A program made the position numbers and the translations under genes. This document shows, piece by piece, positions 8,085 to 17,438 of a stretch of 64,000 bases of DNA. This DNA comes from Pseudomonas sp. MM223 (GTDB taxonomy: Bacteria > Pseudomonadota > Gammaproteobacteria > Pseudomonadales > Pseudomonadaceae): assembly GCA_947090765.1 (NCBI GenBank), contig OX352322.1, forward strand, positions 639,501 to 703,500, given 5' to 3'. The notes beneath the pieces are model-generated. The model ran no database searches. It saw only the letters and a program-made list of their open reading frames with translations, and was not told the origin of the DNA. The first letter of the stretch is position 1. Every line of letters begins with the position of its first letter.

Positions 8085-8536
8085 CAGGGCGCCTTCTCGA
8101 AACGCAGCGGGCCGGTGGCCTGGGTCTGGGCCTGGCTGATACGTACCGGTGGCAGGTGCATGATCAGCTGGCCGGAGCTGCTGGCGCGGCCACGCAGTTC
8201 GACCCGGGCGCCGGCCGGGAAGGCTTCGGGGTTGAAACGCAGGTGGTAGGGCAGTGCCTGGCCGGTACCTGTCAGGTTGCTGCTGGCCAGCAGGCGTTGC
8301 GGGCGGTCGCGTTCGTCAATGACCAGCAAGGCCAGTTCCACGTCGGCACCGGCCGGGATTTCCAGCAAGGTGCCGCTCAGTTCGCGCTGGTAGGCCGGCA
8401 GCGGGCCCAGTACTTCGGCCGGTTTGGCCGAGCGGGTTGGCGTGGGCGCCGGGGGCGTATCGGTCTTCGGCCTGTCGCTGCCGCAAGCGGCGAGCAGGGC
8501 GGCGCAGCACAGCACGACGAGCGCTCGGTAGTGCAT
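8045..8536 (-). CDS. YbaY-type lipoprotein
   Basis: A 163-residue lipoprotein. The signal peptide ends in a lipobox (LLAAC, Cys18). The mature domain resembles the YbaY/META-like fold with alternating beta-strands (GTLLEIPAGADVELALLVIDE, YHLRFNPEAFPAGARVELRGR). The ATG at 8536 is preceded by aagga. The last residues after GPLRFEKAP overlap the start of the methyltransferase gene and look non-conserved, so the reading frame may be slightly longer than in relatives. The function of the family is unknown. Confidence 0.75.
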   Translation of the reverse strand: MHYRALVVLCCAALLAACGSDRPKTDTPPAPTPTRSAKPAEVLGPLPAYQRELSGTLLEIPAGADVELALLVIDERDRPQRLLASSNLTGTGQALPYHLRFNPEAFPAGARVELRGRASSSGQLIMHLPPVRISQAQTQATGPLRFEKAPWWRRWPCNRPSAA

Positions 8537-8642
8537 GGAGTAGTCCTTCGCGGGCAGATTTCCCATGGATGTTAACCCCTTTGGCTTGTCTTGCCAGTGC
8601 AATGCGCTACCATGGCCCTCCCTTTTTTTGTTGCCTGCCACC

Positions 8643-9107
8643 ATGCACTGTCCCTTTTGCGGTGCCAACGACACCAAGGTCATCGACTCTCGCCTCGTAG
8701 CCGAGGGCGAGCAGGTGCGCCGCCGCCGCGAATGCGTGGCTTGTGGCGAGCGCTTCACCACCTTCGAAACCGCCGAGCTGGTGCTGCCCCGGTTGATCAA
8801 GCAGGACGGCACGCGCCAGCCTTTCGACGAAGACAAGCTGCGCGCCGGCATGCAACGGGCCCTGGAAAAACGCCCGGTCAGCGTCGAGCGCCTGGAAGCG
8901 GCGCTGGCGCACATCAAGAGCCGCCTGCGTGCCACTGGCGAGCGCGAAGTCAAATCGCTGGTGGTGGGTGAAATGGTCATGGCCGAGTTGCGCAAGCTCG
9001 ACGAGGTGGCCTACATCCGCTTTGCCTCGGTGTACCGGCGCTTCCAGGACCTGGACGAGTTCCGCGAAGAAATCGACCGCCTGGCCCGTGAGCCGGCTAA
9101 AGAGTGA
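8643..9107 (+). CDS. nrdR: transcriptional repressor NrdR
   Basis: A 154-residue protein. An N-terminal zinc ribbon has cysteines at 3, 6, 31 and 34 (MHCPFC...CVAC), and an ATP-cone domain covers about 46-136. NrdR senses ATP/dATP and represses ribonucleotide reductase genes by binding NrdR boxes. The ATG at 8643 gives the canonical MHCPFC start. Its position directly upstream of ribD is conserved in many proteobacteria. The stop overlaps a possible GTG start for ribD. Confidence 0.97.
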   Translation: MHCPFCGANDTKVIDSRLVAEGEQVRRRRECVACGERFTTFETAELVLPRLIKQDGTRQPFDEDKLRAGMQRALEKRPVSVERLEAALAHIKSRLRATGEREVKSLVVGEMVMAELRKLDEVAYIRFASVYRRFQDLDEFREEIDRLAREPAKE

Positions 9108-9109
9108 AC

Positions 9110-10240
9110 ATGCCCAGCCAAGCCGCCATCCTTGACGCCCACTACATGGCCCACGCGCTGGAGCTGGCGCGCAAAGGCCTGTACACCACCCACCCGAACC
9201 CGCGCGTAGGCTGCGTGATCGTGCGCGATGGCGAAGTGGTTGGCGAAGGCTGGCACGTGCGCGCCGGCGAGCCGCATGCCGAAGTGCATGCCCTACGCCA
9301 GGCCGGTGAGCGTGCCCGTGGCGCTTGTGCCTATGTCACCCTGGAGCCATGCAGCCACCATGGCCGCACGCCGCCGTGTGCCGAGGCGCTGGTCAAGGCT
9401 GGCGTGGCGCGGGTGGTGGCAGCCATGCAGGACCCAAACCCGCAGGTGGCGGGGCAAGGCCTGCGGCGGCTGGCCGAAGTCGGCATCGAAGTGGCCAGCG
9501 GCGTACTTGAAGCCGAGGCGCGCGCACTTAACCCGGGCTTTCTCAAGCGCATGGAAACTGGCCTGCCGTTTGTGCGCGCCAAGTTGGCCATGAGCCTGGA
9601 CGGCCGCACCGCCATGGCCAGTGGCGAAAGCCAGTGGATCACTGGCCCGGCAGCCCGCTCGGCGGTGCAGCGCCTGCGCGCCCGCTCCAGCGCAGTGCTG
9701 ACCAGCGCTGCCAGCGTGCTGGCCGACAACGCCCGCATGACCGTGCGCGGCGCTGAGCTGGGCCTGGATGCCGAAACCACCACCCTGGCACTCAGCCGTA
9801 CGCCGCTGCGCGTGCTGGTCGATGGTCGCCTGCGCCTGCCACTGGATGCGCCGTTCTTCCAGGCCGGCTCGGCACTTGTGGTGACCGCTGTCGCAGATGA
9901 CCCGCGCTATGCCGCTGCCGGCCACGAATTGTTGAGCCTGCCGGGTGACAATGGCCAGGTCGACCTGCCGGCGCTGCTGCAAGCCCTGGCGGCCCGTGGT
10001 GTCAACGAAATCCTGCTGGAAGCCGGTGCCGGCCTGGTCGGCGCCTTTGCCCGGCAAGGCCTGGTCGACGAGTACCAGTTGTTCGTCGCCGGCACCTTCC
10101 TCGGCTCCCACGCCCGCCCGTTGCTGGACTGGCCGCTGGACAAGATGAGCGAAGCGCCGCGATTGAAAATTACCGAAATGCGCGCAGTGGGCGATGACTG
10201 GCGGGTCACAGCCATCCCCCTGCCGGCACCCGGCGTATAA
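9110..10240 (+). CDS. ribD: bifunctional deaminase/reductase RibD
   Basis: A 376-residue enzyme of riboflavin synthesis. The N-terminal deaminase domain (about 1-145) has the zinc site HAE (PHAEVHAL) and PCSHHGRTPPC. The C-terminal reductase domain (about 148-375) carries KLAMSLDGRTA and the NADPH-binding region (EILLEAGAGLVGAF). It converts the GTP cyclohydrolase II product to 5-amino-6-ribitylamino-uracil phosphate in two steps. The ATG at 9110 lies 2 nt after the nrdR stop; an overlapping GTG at 9104 is an alternative. It is the first gene of the rib operon. Confidence 0.97.
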   Translation: MPSQAAILDAHYMAHALELARKGLYTTHPNPRVGCVIVRDGEVVGEGWHVRAGEPHAEVHALRQAGERARGACAYVTLEPCSHHGRTPPCAEALVKAGVARVVAAMQDPNPQVAGQGLRRLAEVGIEVASGVLEAEARALNPGFLKRMETGLPFVRAKLAMSLDGRTAMASGESQWITGPAARSAVQRLRARSSAVLTSAASVLADNARMTVRGAELGLDAETTTLALSRTPLRVLVDGRLRLPLDAPFFQAGSALVVTAVADDPRYAAAGHELLSLPGDNGQVDLPALLQALAARGVNEILLEAGAGLVGAFARQGLVDEYQLFVAGTFLGSHARPLLDWPLDKMSEAPRLKITEMRAVGDDWRVTAIPLPAPGV

Positions 10241-10282
10241 TGCCGGGCTTGCCCCGCGCAAACCGTTTTTGAGGAAGACCCC

Positions 10283-10948
10283 ATGTTCACCGGCATCATC
10301 GAATCCATCGGCACCATCCGCAGCCTCACCCCCAAGGGTGGCGATGTGCGCGTCTACGTCGAAACCGGCAAGCTCGACCTGGGTGACGTCAAGCTCGGCG
10401 ACAGCATTGCCGTCAACGGTGTATGCCTGACCGCCGTCGAACTGCCGGGTGACGGCTTCTGGGCAGACGTCAGCGTCGAAACCCTCAAGCGGACCGCGTT
10501 CATCGACCTCAAGAGCGGCAGCAAGGTCAATCTGGAAAAGGCCCTGACCCCCACCACCCGCCTAGGCGGGCACCTGGTCAGCGGCCATGTCGACGGCGTC
10601 GGCGAAATCATCTCGCGCAGCGATAACGCCCGCGCCATCCAGTTCCGTGTGCGTGCACCCAAGGAACTGGCCAAGTACATCGCCCACAAGGGTTCGATCA
10701 CCGTCGACGGCACCAGCCTGACGGTCAATGAGGTCAATGGCGCCGAATTCGAGCTGACCATTGTCCCGCACACCCTGTCCGAAACCATCATGGCCGACTA
10801 CCGCGCAGGGCGTCGGGTAAACCTTGAGGTCGACCTGCTGGCCCGTTACCTGGAGCGTTTGCTGCTGGGTGACAAGGCTGCCGAACCGAGCAAGGGCAGT
10901 GGCATTACCGAAAGCTTCCTGGCCGCCAACGGCTTCTTGAAATCCTGA
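10283..10948 (+). CDS. ribE: riboflavin synthase, alpha chain
   Basis: A 221-residue enzyme that dismutates two 6,7-dimethyl-8-ribityllumazine molecules to riboflavin. It has two tandem lumazine-binding barrels, each beginning with MFTGI-like or H(L/V)VSGHVDG motifs (MFTGIIESIG; GGHLVSGHVDGVG), and the catalytic NGVCLT sequence. Typical homotrimeric family length. A good ribosome-binding site (gaggaagacccc) precedes the ATG. It is second in the operon. Confidence 0.97.
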   Translation: MFTGIIESIGTIRSLTPKGGDVRVYVETGKLDLGDVKLGDSIAVNGVCLTAVELPGDGFWADVSVETLKRTAFIDLKSGSKVNLEKALTPTTRLGGHLVSGHVDGVGEIISRSDNARAIQFRVRAPKELAKYIAHKGSITVDGTSLTVNEVNGAEFELTIVPHTLSETIMADYRAGRRVNLEVDLLARYLERLLLGDKAAEPSKGSGITESFLAANGFLKS

Positions 10949-10966
10949 TTGAGAAGGGGGTGCCGC

Positions 10967-12058
10967 GTGGCGCTCAACAGCATCGAAGAACTGGTTGAAG
11001 ACATCCGCCAGGGCAAAATGGTCATCCTCATGGATGACGAAGACCGCGAGAACGAAGGCGACATTATCATGGCAGCCGAGTGCTGCCTGCCCGAGCACAT
11101 CAACTTCATGGCCAAGCACGCCCGTGGCCTGATCTGCATGCCGATGACCCGCGAGCGTTGCGAAACGCTGAAGCTGCCGCTGATGGCGCCGCGCAACGGC
11201 TCGGGCTTCGGCACCAAGTTCACCGTGTCGATCGAAGCCGCCGAAGGCGTCACCACCGGCATCTCTGCCGCCGACCGCGCACGCACCGTGCAGGCCGCCG
11301 CTGCCAAGGATGCCAAGGCCGAAGACATCGTCAGCCCCGGCCACATCTTCCCGCTGATGGCCCAGCCCGGCGGTACCCTGGCCCGCGCCGGCCATACCGA
11401 AGCCGCCTGCGACCTGGCGCGCATGGCCGGTTTCGAGCCAAGCGGTGTGATCTGCGAAGTGATGAACGATGACGGCACCATGTCGCGCCGCGCCGAGCTG
11501 GAAGTGTTCGCCGCCGAGCACGGCCTGAAGATCGGCACCATCGCCGACCTCATCCACTACCGCATGATCCACGAGCGCACCGTGCAGCGGGTTTCCGAGC
11601 AGCCGGTGGAGAGCGAGCTGGGCGAGTTCAACCTGGTCACCTACCGCGATGCGGTGGAAGGCGACGTGCACCTTGCCCTGACCCTGGGCAAGATCTGCGC
11701 CGAAGAGCCGACCCTGGTACGTGTGCACAACATGGACCCGCTGCGCGACCTGCTGCTGGTCAAGCAGCCAGGCCGCTGGAGCCTGCGTGCTGCCATGGCC
11801 GCCGTGGCAGAGGCCGGCAGTGGCGTGGTACTGCTGCTGGGCCACCCGCTGGACGGTGACGTGCTGCTGGCGCATATCCGTGAAAGCGCGGGCGATGCGC
11901 CGGCCAAGGCACCGACCACCTACAGCACTGTGGGTGCCGGTTCGCAGATCCTGCGTGACCTTGGTGTGCGCAAGATGCGCCTGATGAGTTCGCCGATGAA
12001 GTTCAACGCGATATCCGGATTCGATCTGGAAGTTGTAGAATACGTGCCCTCCGAGTGA
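10967..12058 (+). CDS. ribBA: RibBA-type DHBP synthase with degenerate GTP cyclohydrolase II domain
   Basis: A 363-residue protein starting at the GTG at 10967 (aaggggg upstream). Residues about 1-200 are a complete 3,4-dihydroxy-2-butanone-4-phosphate synthase: DDEDRENEGD, GFGTKFTVSIEA and HIFPL...GHTEAA are present. Residues about 205-363 have the GTP cyclohydrolase II fold (FNLVTYRD, TVGAGSQILRDLGVRKMRLM). However, the zinc-binding C-x10-C-x-C cluster seen in the stand-alone RibA at 15592 (SECLTGD...CDCG) is absent. The second domain is probably inactive or regulatory, which explains the separate ribA. It is third in the rib operon. Confidence 0.93.
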   Translation: MALNSIEELVEDIRQGKMVILMDDEDRENEGDIIMAAECCLPEHINFMAKHARGLICMPMTRERCETLKLPLMAPRNGSGFGTKFTVSIEAAEGVTTGISAADRARTVQAAAAKDAKAEDIVSPGHIFPLMAQPGGTLARAGHTEAACDLARMAGFEPSGVICEVMNDDGTMSRRAELEVFAAEHGLKIGTIADLIHYRMIHERTVQRVSEQPVESELGEFNLVTYRDAVEGDVHLALTLGKICAEEPTLVRVHNMDPLRDLLLVKQPGRWSLRAAMAAVAEAGSGVVLLLGHPLDGDVLLAHIRESAGDAPAKAPTTYSTVGAGSQILRDLGVRKMRLMSSPMKFNAISGFDLEVVEYVPSE

Positions 12059-12103
12059 CTTGAGGCGGCATTGACGCCCTCTGCTCGAGTCCAGACCCCT
12101 GTC

Positions 12104-12125
12104 GAGGCCGCTTGTATGCGGCCTC
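12104..12125. other. intra-operon hairpin upstream of ribH
   Basis: A perfect 8-bp stem, gaggccgc/gcggcctc, with a 6-nt loop lies in the 91-nt gap between ribBA and ribH. No T-tract follows, so it is more likely an mRNA-stability or processing element than a terminator. Confidence 0.4.
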
Positions 12126-12149
12126 GCTCTTGAAGATGAGAATATCGGA

Positions 12150-12626
12150 ATGACCCTGAAGACCATCGAAGGTACCTTCATCGCCCCCAAAGGTCGCTAT
12201 GCTTTGGTGGTTGGCCGCTTCAACAGCTTCGTCGTTGAAAGCCTGGTAAGCGGTGCCGTTGATGCCCTGGTACGCCACGGTGTCAGCGAAAGCGACATCA
12301 CCATCATCCGTGCCCCGGGCGCATTTGAAATCCCGCTGGTAGCACAGAAGGTCGCCCAGCAAGGCGCCTACGACGCGATCATCGCCCTGGGCGCCGTGAT
12401 CCGTGGCGGTACCCCGCACTTCGAATACGTGGCGGGCGAATGCACCAAGGGCCTGGCCCAGGTGTCCATGGAGTTCGGTGTTCCGGTGGCCTTCGGCGTA
12501 CTGACCGTCGACTCCATCGAGCAAGCCATCGAACGTTCCGGCACCAAAGCCGGCAACAAAGGTGCTGAAGCTGCCCTGTCCGCACTGGAAATGGTCAGCC
12601 TGCTGGCGCAGTTGGAGGCCAAGTGA
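12150..12626 (+). CDS. ribH: 6,7-dimethyl-8-ribityllumazine synthase
   Basis: A 158-residue lumazine synthase, which condenses the RibD-derived pyrimidine with DHBP. Substrate motifs are visible: VVGRFNSFV near the N-terminus, the PGAFEIP loop, [15 protein letters not shown] (catalytic His) and FGVLTVD. Typical length for the icosahedral or pentameric family. The stop overlaps the nusB GTG (GTGA), indicating coupling. Confidence 0.97.
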   Translation: MTLKTIEGTFIAPKGRYALVVGRFNSFVVESLVSGAVDALVRHGVSESDITIIRAPGAFEIPLVAQKVAQQGAYDAIIALGAVIRGGTPHFEYVAGECTKGLAQVSMEFGVPVAFGVLTVDSIEQAIERSGTKAGNKGAEAALSALEMVSLLAQLEAK

Positions 12627-13123
12627 TTAGCGACGAAAGCGATCGTTTCAACCCGCGCGATCCAAAACCTGCGGATGCCGGCAAGCCCTCGAAAAGCGCC
12701 AAGCGCCGTGAAGCCCGCAAGCTCGCGACCCAGGCGCTGTACCAGTGGCACATGGCGCAGCATTCGCTGAACGAGATCGAAGCGCAGTTCCGGGTGGATA
12801 ACGATTTCACCGATGTCGACGGTGCCTATTTCCGTGAAATCCTGCATGGGGTTCCGGCAATCAAGGGCGAAATCGACAAGGCGCTGGTGCCTTGCATGAC
12901 CATGGCGCTTGAAGAGCTGGACCCGGTCGAGCTGGCCGTGCTGCGCCTGTCCACCTGGGAGTTCATCAAGCGCGTCGACGTACCGTACCGCGTGGTGATC
13001 AACGAAGGTGTCGAGCTGGCCAAGGTCTTTGGTGCCACTGACGGCCACAAGTTCGTCAACGGCGTGCTGGACAAGCTGGCACCGTCGCTGCGTGAAGCCG
13101 AAGTCAAGGCGAACAAGCGCTGA
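12623..13123 (+). CDS. nusB: transcription antitermination protein NusB
   Basis: A 166-residue all-helical RNA-binding protein. With NusE it binds boxA RNA in rRNA operons and prevents premature termination. Family motifs include [38 protein letters not shown] and KFVNGVLD. It starts with a GTG overlapping the ribH stop. The ribH-nusB linkage is widely conserved. Confidence 0.96.
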   Translation: MISDESDRFNPRDPKPADAGKPSKSAKRREARKLATQALYQWHMAQHSLNEIEAQFRVDNDFTDVDGAYFREILHGVPAIKGEIDKALVPCMTMALEELDPVELAVLRLSTWEFIKRVDVPYRVVINEGVELAKVFGATDGHKFVNGVLDKLAPSLREAEVKANKR

Positions 13124-13141
13124 TCCTGGCGCTGTAGAGCC

Positions 13142-14110
13142 ATGGGTGAGTTCGAGCTGATCAACCATTACTTCGCCGCCGCGCCTTGTGCGCAGGGCGG
13201 CGAGGGCGTGGCCCTGGGTATCGGCGACGACTGTGCCCTGCTGGCCCTTCCCCCCGGGGAGCAACTGGCGGTGTCGACCGACACCCTGGTCGCCGGGGTG
13301 CATTTTCCAGCTGTTTGCGACCCCCTTCTGCTGGGGCAGCGTTCGTTGGCTGTGGCCGCCAGTGACCTGGCAGCCATGGGCGCGACCGCCATCGGCTTCA
13401 CCCTCGCCCTGACCCTGCCTGACGTTGGCCCTGAGTGGCTGGCGGCCTATGCCGACGGCCTCAGCCGCATGGCCCACCGTTGCCGCATGAGCCTGATCGG
13501 GGGTGACACTACCCGAGGCCCGCTGAGCATCACCGTCACCGTGTTTGGCCGCGTGCCGGCAGGCCAGGCGTTGCGCCGGAGCGGTGCACGGCCAGGCGAC
13601 CTGCTGTGCGTCGGTGGCGTGCTGGGCAAGGCGGCCGGGGCGCTGCCGCTGGTGCTGGGTGAACGCTCGGCGCCTGCCGAGCAGGCCGAGCCGCTGCTGG
13701 CCCATTACTGGTCGCCAATGCCGCAGCTCACCCTCGGCACGCTGTTGCGTGGCCGGGCTACGGCGGCACTGGATATCTCCGACGGCCTGCTCGCTGATTG
13801 CGGGCACATCGCCAAGGCATCCGGCGTTGCGCTGGAGGTGAACCTGGCCCAGGTGCCAGTGTCTCCTGCTGTAGAGGCGTTCCTGGGGCGCGAAGCGGCA
13901 GTGCAGGCGGCCCTCGTCGGTGGCGACGATTACGTGCTGGCTTTCACGCTACCGCCTGAGGCGCTGGCGCCCCTGGCTGACCTCGGCTTTGTCGAGGTGC
14001 ATACCATTGGCCGTGTGCTCGAAGGGCAGGGTGTTACCTTGCGGGACGCGCAGGGCCGTGACATCACCCCCGTTCAGCGGGGCTATCAACACTTTAGGGA
14101 GACACCGTGA
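13142..14110 (+). CDS. thiL: thiamine-monophosphate kinase
   Basis: A 322-residue PurM/ThiL-superfamily kinase that phosphorylates thiamine monophosphate to the diphosphate cofactor. Motifs are GIGDDCALL (metal-binding Asp), STDTLVAGVHF, LAAMGATAIGF, LIGGDTTRG and DISDGLLAD. The stop overlaps the pgpA start by 4 bp (GTGA). The nusB-thiL-pgpA order is conserved in pseudomonads. Confidence 0.96.
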   Translation: MGEFELINHYFAAAPCAQGGEGVALGIGDDCALLALPPGEQLAVSTDTLVAGVHFPAVCDPLLLGQRSLAVAASDLAAMGATAIGFTLALTLPDVGPEWLAAYADGLSRMAHRCRMSLIGGDTTRGPLSITVTVFGRVPAGQALRRSGARPGDLLCVGGVLGKAAGALPLVLGERSAPAEQAEPLLAHYWSPMPQLTLGTLLRGRATAALDISDGLLADCGHIAKASGVALEVNLAQVPVSPAVEAFLGREAAVQAALVGGDDYVLAFTLPPEALAPLADLGFVEVHTIGRVLEGQGVTLRDAQGRDITPVQRGYQHFRETP

Positions 14111-14610
14111 CCGATCACCCCAATCAGGTGCCTGCGGAGTTTGTTCCGCCTTCGGTCTGGCGCAACCCGTGGCACTTCATTGCGTTTGGCTTCGGTTCCG
14201 GCACCTTGCCCAAGGCCCCGGGTACCTGGGGCTCGCTGGTGGCCATACCGTTCATTCCGTTGTGGCAGATGCTGCCAGACTGGGGCTATTGGTTGTTGCT
14301 GGGCGTAAGCATGCTGTTTGGCTTCTGGTTGTGCGGCAAAGTCGCCAATGACTTGCGCGTACACGACCATGAAGGCATTGTCTGGGATGAGATTGTGGGC
14401 ATGTGGATCACCCTCTGGCTGGTGCCGGAAGGCTGGCAGTGGCTGCTGGCAGGGTTCCTGATGTTCCGCTTCTTCGACATCCTCAAGCCATGGCCGATCC
14501 GCTGGATCGACCGCCATGTGCACGGGGGTGTCGGTATCATGCTCGACGATATCCTGGCCGGCGTGTTTGCCTGGCTGGGCATGCAGGTTCTGGTGTGGGC
14601 GGTTGCCTGA
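14107..14610 (+). CDS. pgpA: phosphatidylglycerophosphatase A
   Basis: A 167-residue inner-membrane phosphatase making phosphatidylglycerol from its phosphate. It shows the PgpA motifs GFGSGTLPKAPGTWGS, HDHEGIVWDEIVG and RFFDILKPWPI, with about four hydrophobic helices. It starts with a GTG overlapping the thiL stop, so it is translationally coupled. Confidence 0.96.
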   Translation: MTDHPNQVPAEFVPPSVWRNPWHFIAFGFGSGTLPKAPGTWGSLVAIPFIPLWQMLPDWGYWLLLGVSMLFGFWLCGKVANDLRVHDHEGIVWDEIVGMWITLWLVPEGWQWLLAGFLMFRFFDILKPWPIRWIDRHVHGGVGIMLDDILAGVFAWLGMQVLVWAVA

Positions 14611-14625
14611 ACAGGGAGCGCGTGA

Positions 14626-15369
14626 ATGGCCATAAGGATTGTGCTGCTGGCAATGCTGCTGAGCGTTGCCCCGTGGGTGGCGGCTGCTGAAGGCGTGCCG
14701 AAGCAGATCCACCTGGTCAGTGAAGAGTGGCTCGACTACACCAACGCTGACGGTACCGGGGTGGCCTGGGACGTGCTGCGCAAGGTGTTCGAGCCGGCAG
14801 GGGTAAAGGTGGTGACCCAGAGCGCGCCTTACAGCCGGGCAGTCGGGTTGGTGAAACGTGGCGAAGCCGATGCCTGGGTGGGCTCGTACAAGGAAGAGAA
14901 CGAAGACAACCTGTACCCGCGTTGGCACTTCGACATGGACCATATCTACGCCTTGGGGCTGGCCAGCAAACCTGCGCCTACTCAGCAGAATGTGGGCACG
15001 TATCGCCTGGCCTGGGTGCGTGGCTACGATTACGGCAGCTACCTGCCCAATGTGCATGATTTCCGGGAAGTCCAGCGCCGCGAAGGCATCTTGCCGATGC
15101 TTGAGCATGACCGGGTGGACTTCTATATCGATGCACAGACCGAAGTCGATTATGTCCTGAGCCAATCATCCCAGCCCGAGCGCTTCCGCCGTACCCATGT
15201 GGCAGAACTACCGCTGTACCTGGCCTTTGCCCGCAACGACCAGGCCAAGGCGCTGAGTGACTTGTTCGACAAACGCATGGGCGAGCTGGTGCGCAGCGGC
15301 GAGTTGAAGCCGATTTTTGAACGCTGGAAGCAGCCGTATCCTTTCACTGCTGATAGCAAACCGCACTGA
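14626..15369 (+). CDS. periplasmic substrate-binding protein, SBP_bac_3-like
   Basis: A 247-residue exported protein with a signal peptide ending at about residue 20 (PWVAAAEG). The mature part has the two-lobed solute-binding fold typical of amino-acid-type binding proteins (HLVSEEWLDYTNADGTG, GEADAWVGSYKE, ELPLYLAFARND). There is no ABC permease or ATPase nearby, so it may be an orphan binding protein or act with a distant transporter or sensor. The ligand is unknown. It follows pgpA by 15 nt on the same strand and is probably the end of the operon. Confidence 0.8.
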   Translation: MAIRIVLLAMLLSVAPWVAAAEGVPKQIHLVSEEWLDYTNADGTGVAWDVLRKVFEPAGVKVVTQSAPYSRAVGLVKRGEADAWVGSYKEENEDNLYPRWHFDMDHIYALGLASKPAPTQQNVGTYRLAWVRGYDYGSYLPNVHDFREVQRREGILPMLEHDRVDFYIDAQTEVDYVLSQSSQPERFRRTHVAELPLYLAFARNDQAKALSDLFDKRMGELVRSGELKPIFERWKQPYPFTADSKPH

Positions 15370-15376
15370 AGCTGCC

Positions 15377-15464
15377 CCATCGCCGGCAAGCCTGCTCCCA
15401 CAGGTATTGCACAAGCCTCGAGAACGGTGGTGATCCTGTGGGAGCTGGCTTGCCGGCGATAGGG
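15377..15464. repeat. REP element pair
   Basis: Inverted copies of the second REP class, tcgccggcaagcctgctcccacagg and cctgtgggagctggcttgccggcga, are separated by about 30 bp in the gap before ribA. Confidence 0.85.
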
Positions 15465-15591
15465 CCGGGCCTGGATAGCCTAAGCATCGAACTTTTCGAT
15501 CTTAACCCGCGGTATTCAGCCCGCCCACAGCCTGCAACCGGCTGATACAATCGGCCCACGAGAAATTTCCAACTTATTCCAGGAGCACAAC

Positions 15592-16209
15592 GTGCCCGTC
15601 GTCTTTGTTGCCGCCTCTAAACTCCCGACGCCATTCGCGACTTTCACCATGCATGGCTTCCTCGACGAAGCCACTGGCCGTGAGCACGTAGTGCTCAGCC
15701 TGGGTGATATCGCGGACGGCCAGCCGGTGCTGGGGCGCCTGCACTCCGAGTGCCTGACCGGCGATGCCTTGTTCAGCCAGCGCTGCGACTGCGGTTCGCA
15801 GCTGGAGGCCGCGCTGCAGGCCATTGCCCGTGAAGGCCGAGGGGTGCTGCTGTACCTGCGCCAGGAAGGCCGTGGTATTGGCCTGTTGAACAAGATCCGC
15901 GCCTACGAACTGCAGGACGGTGGCGCCGATACCGTCGAAGCCAATGAACGCCTGGGCTTTGCCGCCGACCAGCGCGACTACGCCATGTGCTTGCCGATGC
16001 TGGAGCATCTGGGTGTGAAAGCCCTGCGCCTGATGACCAACAACCCGCGCAAGGTCAAAGCCTTGACCGACATGAACATCGTGGTCGCCGAGCGGGTGCC
16101 GCTGCACACCGGGCATAACCCGCACAACCGCTACTACCTGGCGACCAAGGCCGGCAAGCTGGGCCACATGCTGGGTAACGAACACCAGGGCGAGGCGCCC
16201 CAAGCGTGA
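15592..16209 (+). CDS. ribA: GTP cyclohydrolase II
   Basis: A 205-residue enzyme for the first committed step of riboflavin synthesis from GTP. The zinc ligands are intact in HSECLTGD and SQRCDCG, and the catalytic region [20 protein letters not shown] and TNNPRKV are canonical. It starts at the GTG at 15592 behind ccaggagcac. It complements the degenerate cyclohydrolase domain of RibBA. Its stop overlaps the start of the next gene (ATGA-type arrangement). Confidence 0.97.
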   Translation: MPVVFVAASKLPTPFATFTMHGFLDEATGREHVVLSLGDIADGQPVLGRLHSECLTGDALFSQRCDCGSQLEAALQAIAREGRGVLLYLRQEGRGIGLLNKIRAYELQDGGADTVEANERLGFAADQRDYAMCLPMLEHLGVKALRLMTNNPRKVKALTDMNIVVAERVPLHTGHNPHNRYYLATKAGKLGHMLGNEHQGEAPQA

Positions 16210-17438
16210 CCCGCGCCGAGGTCAAGCGGCGCCTGGCGCTGGCCTGGTGGCAGTACCTGGCAGTCGGCCTGGTGCCGCTGCCGGTAATGGCTTGGGCCTT
16301 CGGCGGCGGTGACGCGCTGATCCCGGTGCTGGCGATGCCACTGTTCATCGCCGGCGCGGCGACCATGTTCCTTAGCCTGCCACGTTTCGGGGCCTACAAG
16401 CGGGCACTGATCGCCACCTCCAAGGTGCTGGGCAGCGGCGAAGAGCCCGCCGCCTGGATCGAACTGGCGCGGGTACGGCGCATGGCGATGCTGTATGCCT
16501 GCTTCCCGGCCTGGGTGGCCGCATTGTCGGTGCTGGTGGGCCTTGAGGCGGTGCCGCAGATCCTGCTGGCGCTGTCTACCGTGGTGGTGCTGTACCTGTA
16601 TCGCATTCCACGCCAGGCTCGGCTGATGCGCCTGCTGCCAGGCCTGTTGGCGCTGTTTGCCTGCACCGCGCTGGCCGCTGACCCCTTGCGGGTGGTCAGC
16701 CTGGCGCCCTCGATGACTGAAATCATGCTCGAACTGCAGGCCGACGACCTGTTGGTGGGTGTGCTCGACGGCGGCGAGCGGCCGGCAGCGCTGCGCGACC
16801 TGCCCTCGGTCGGGCACCAGGGGCAACTGAACACGGAGCGCCTGCTCAGCCTGCGCCCCGACCTGTTGCTGCTTTGGCCGGGCAGCGTGCCGCCCGCCCA
16901 GCGCGACCAGCTCAAGCGCCTGGGCATCGCCACCTTCAGTGCAGAACCCCATGACATCGACCAATTGATCGCGCAGATCGAAACCATTGCCGAGCGTATT
17001 GGCCGTGCCGAACAAGGCCATCAGTACACCCAGGCCCTGCGGGAGCGGTTGCGGCAACTACGCCAGCAGTACCGACGCGACGAGCCATTGCAGGTGTTCT
17101 ACCAGGTGTGGGACCAGCCGTTGTACACCCTGGGTGGCCGGCAGGTGGTGAGCGATGCCTTGGCGGTGTGCGGGGCGCACAATGTGTTCGCCGACCTCAG
17201 CCAGCCGGCGCCGCAGGTGAATGTGGAGTCTGTGCTGCTGCGCAACCCACAGGTCATCCTGGCTGGCGATCAGGCGCAACTGGCAAGCTGGAAGGCCTGG
17301 CCGCAATTGCGTGCGGTTGCCGATGGCCGCTTGCTGGTGGTGCCCGACAAAGGTCTTGAGCGGCCCAGCGGGCAGATGATCGAAGCCACCGCCCGCTTGT
17401 GCGCGTTGCTCGCGGCTAAAGCGCCGGCGTCCAGGTAA
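16206..17438 (+). CDS. btuF: membrane protein fused to BtuF-like cobalamin-binding protein (probable frameshift fusion)
   Basis: The 410-residue reading frame joins two modules. Residues about 1-138 are a small integral membrane protein with around four hydrophobic helices. From the internal ATG at 16626 there is a classical signal peptide ([17 protein letters not shown]) and a periplasmic cobalamin-binding domain of the BtuF/FecB type ([38 protein letters not shown]). A TGA at 16624-16626 overlaps this ATG exactly as in a coupled gene pair, but lies in the +1 frame. One extra base in the preceding caggctc (16614-16620) would explain the fusion. Two separate genes are more likely. It is next to the BtuB-type receptor, which supports vitamin B12 uptake. 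Confidence 0.75.
   Translation: MTRAEVKRRLALAWWQYLAVGLVPLPVMAWAFGGGDALIPVLAMPLFIAGAATMFLSLPRFGAYKRALIATSKVLGSGEEPAAWIELARVRRMAMLYACFPAWVAALSVLVGLEAVPQILLALSTVVVLYLYRIPRQARLMRLLPGLLALFACTALAADPLRVVSLAPSMTEIMLELQADDLLVGVLDGGERPAALRDLPSVGHQGQLNTERLLSLRPDLLLLWPGSVPPAQRDQLKRLGIATFSAEPHDIDQLIAQIETIAERIGRAEQGHQYTQALRERLRQLRQQYRRDEPLQVFYQVWDQPLYTLGGRQVVSDALAVCGAHNVFADLSQPAPQVNVESVLLRNPQVILAGDQAQLASWKAWPQLRAVADGRLLVVPDKGLERPSGQMIEATARLCALLAAKAPASR

Noticed and set aside
10562..12190. Long minus-strand frame opposite ribE, ribBA and ribH
   Set aside because: It covers three well-recognised genes in antisense and has no motif; such frames are common in GC-rich DNA.
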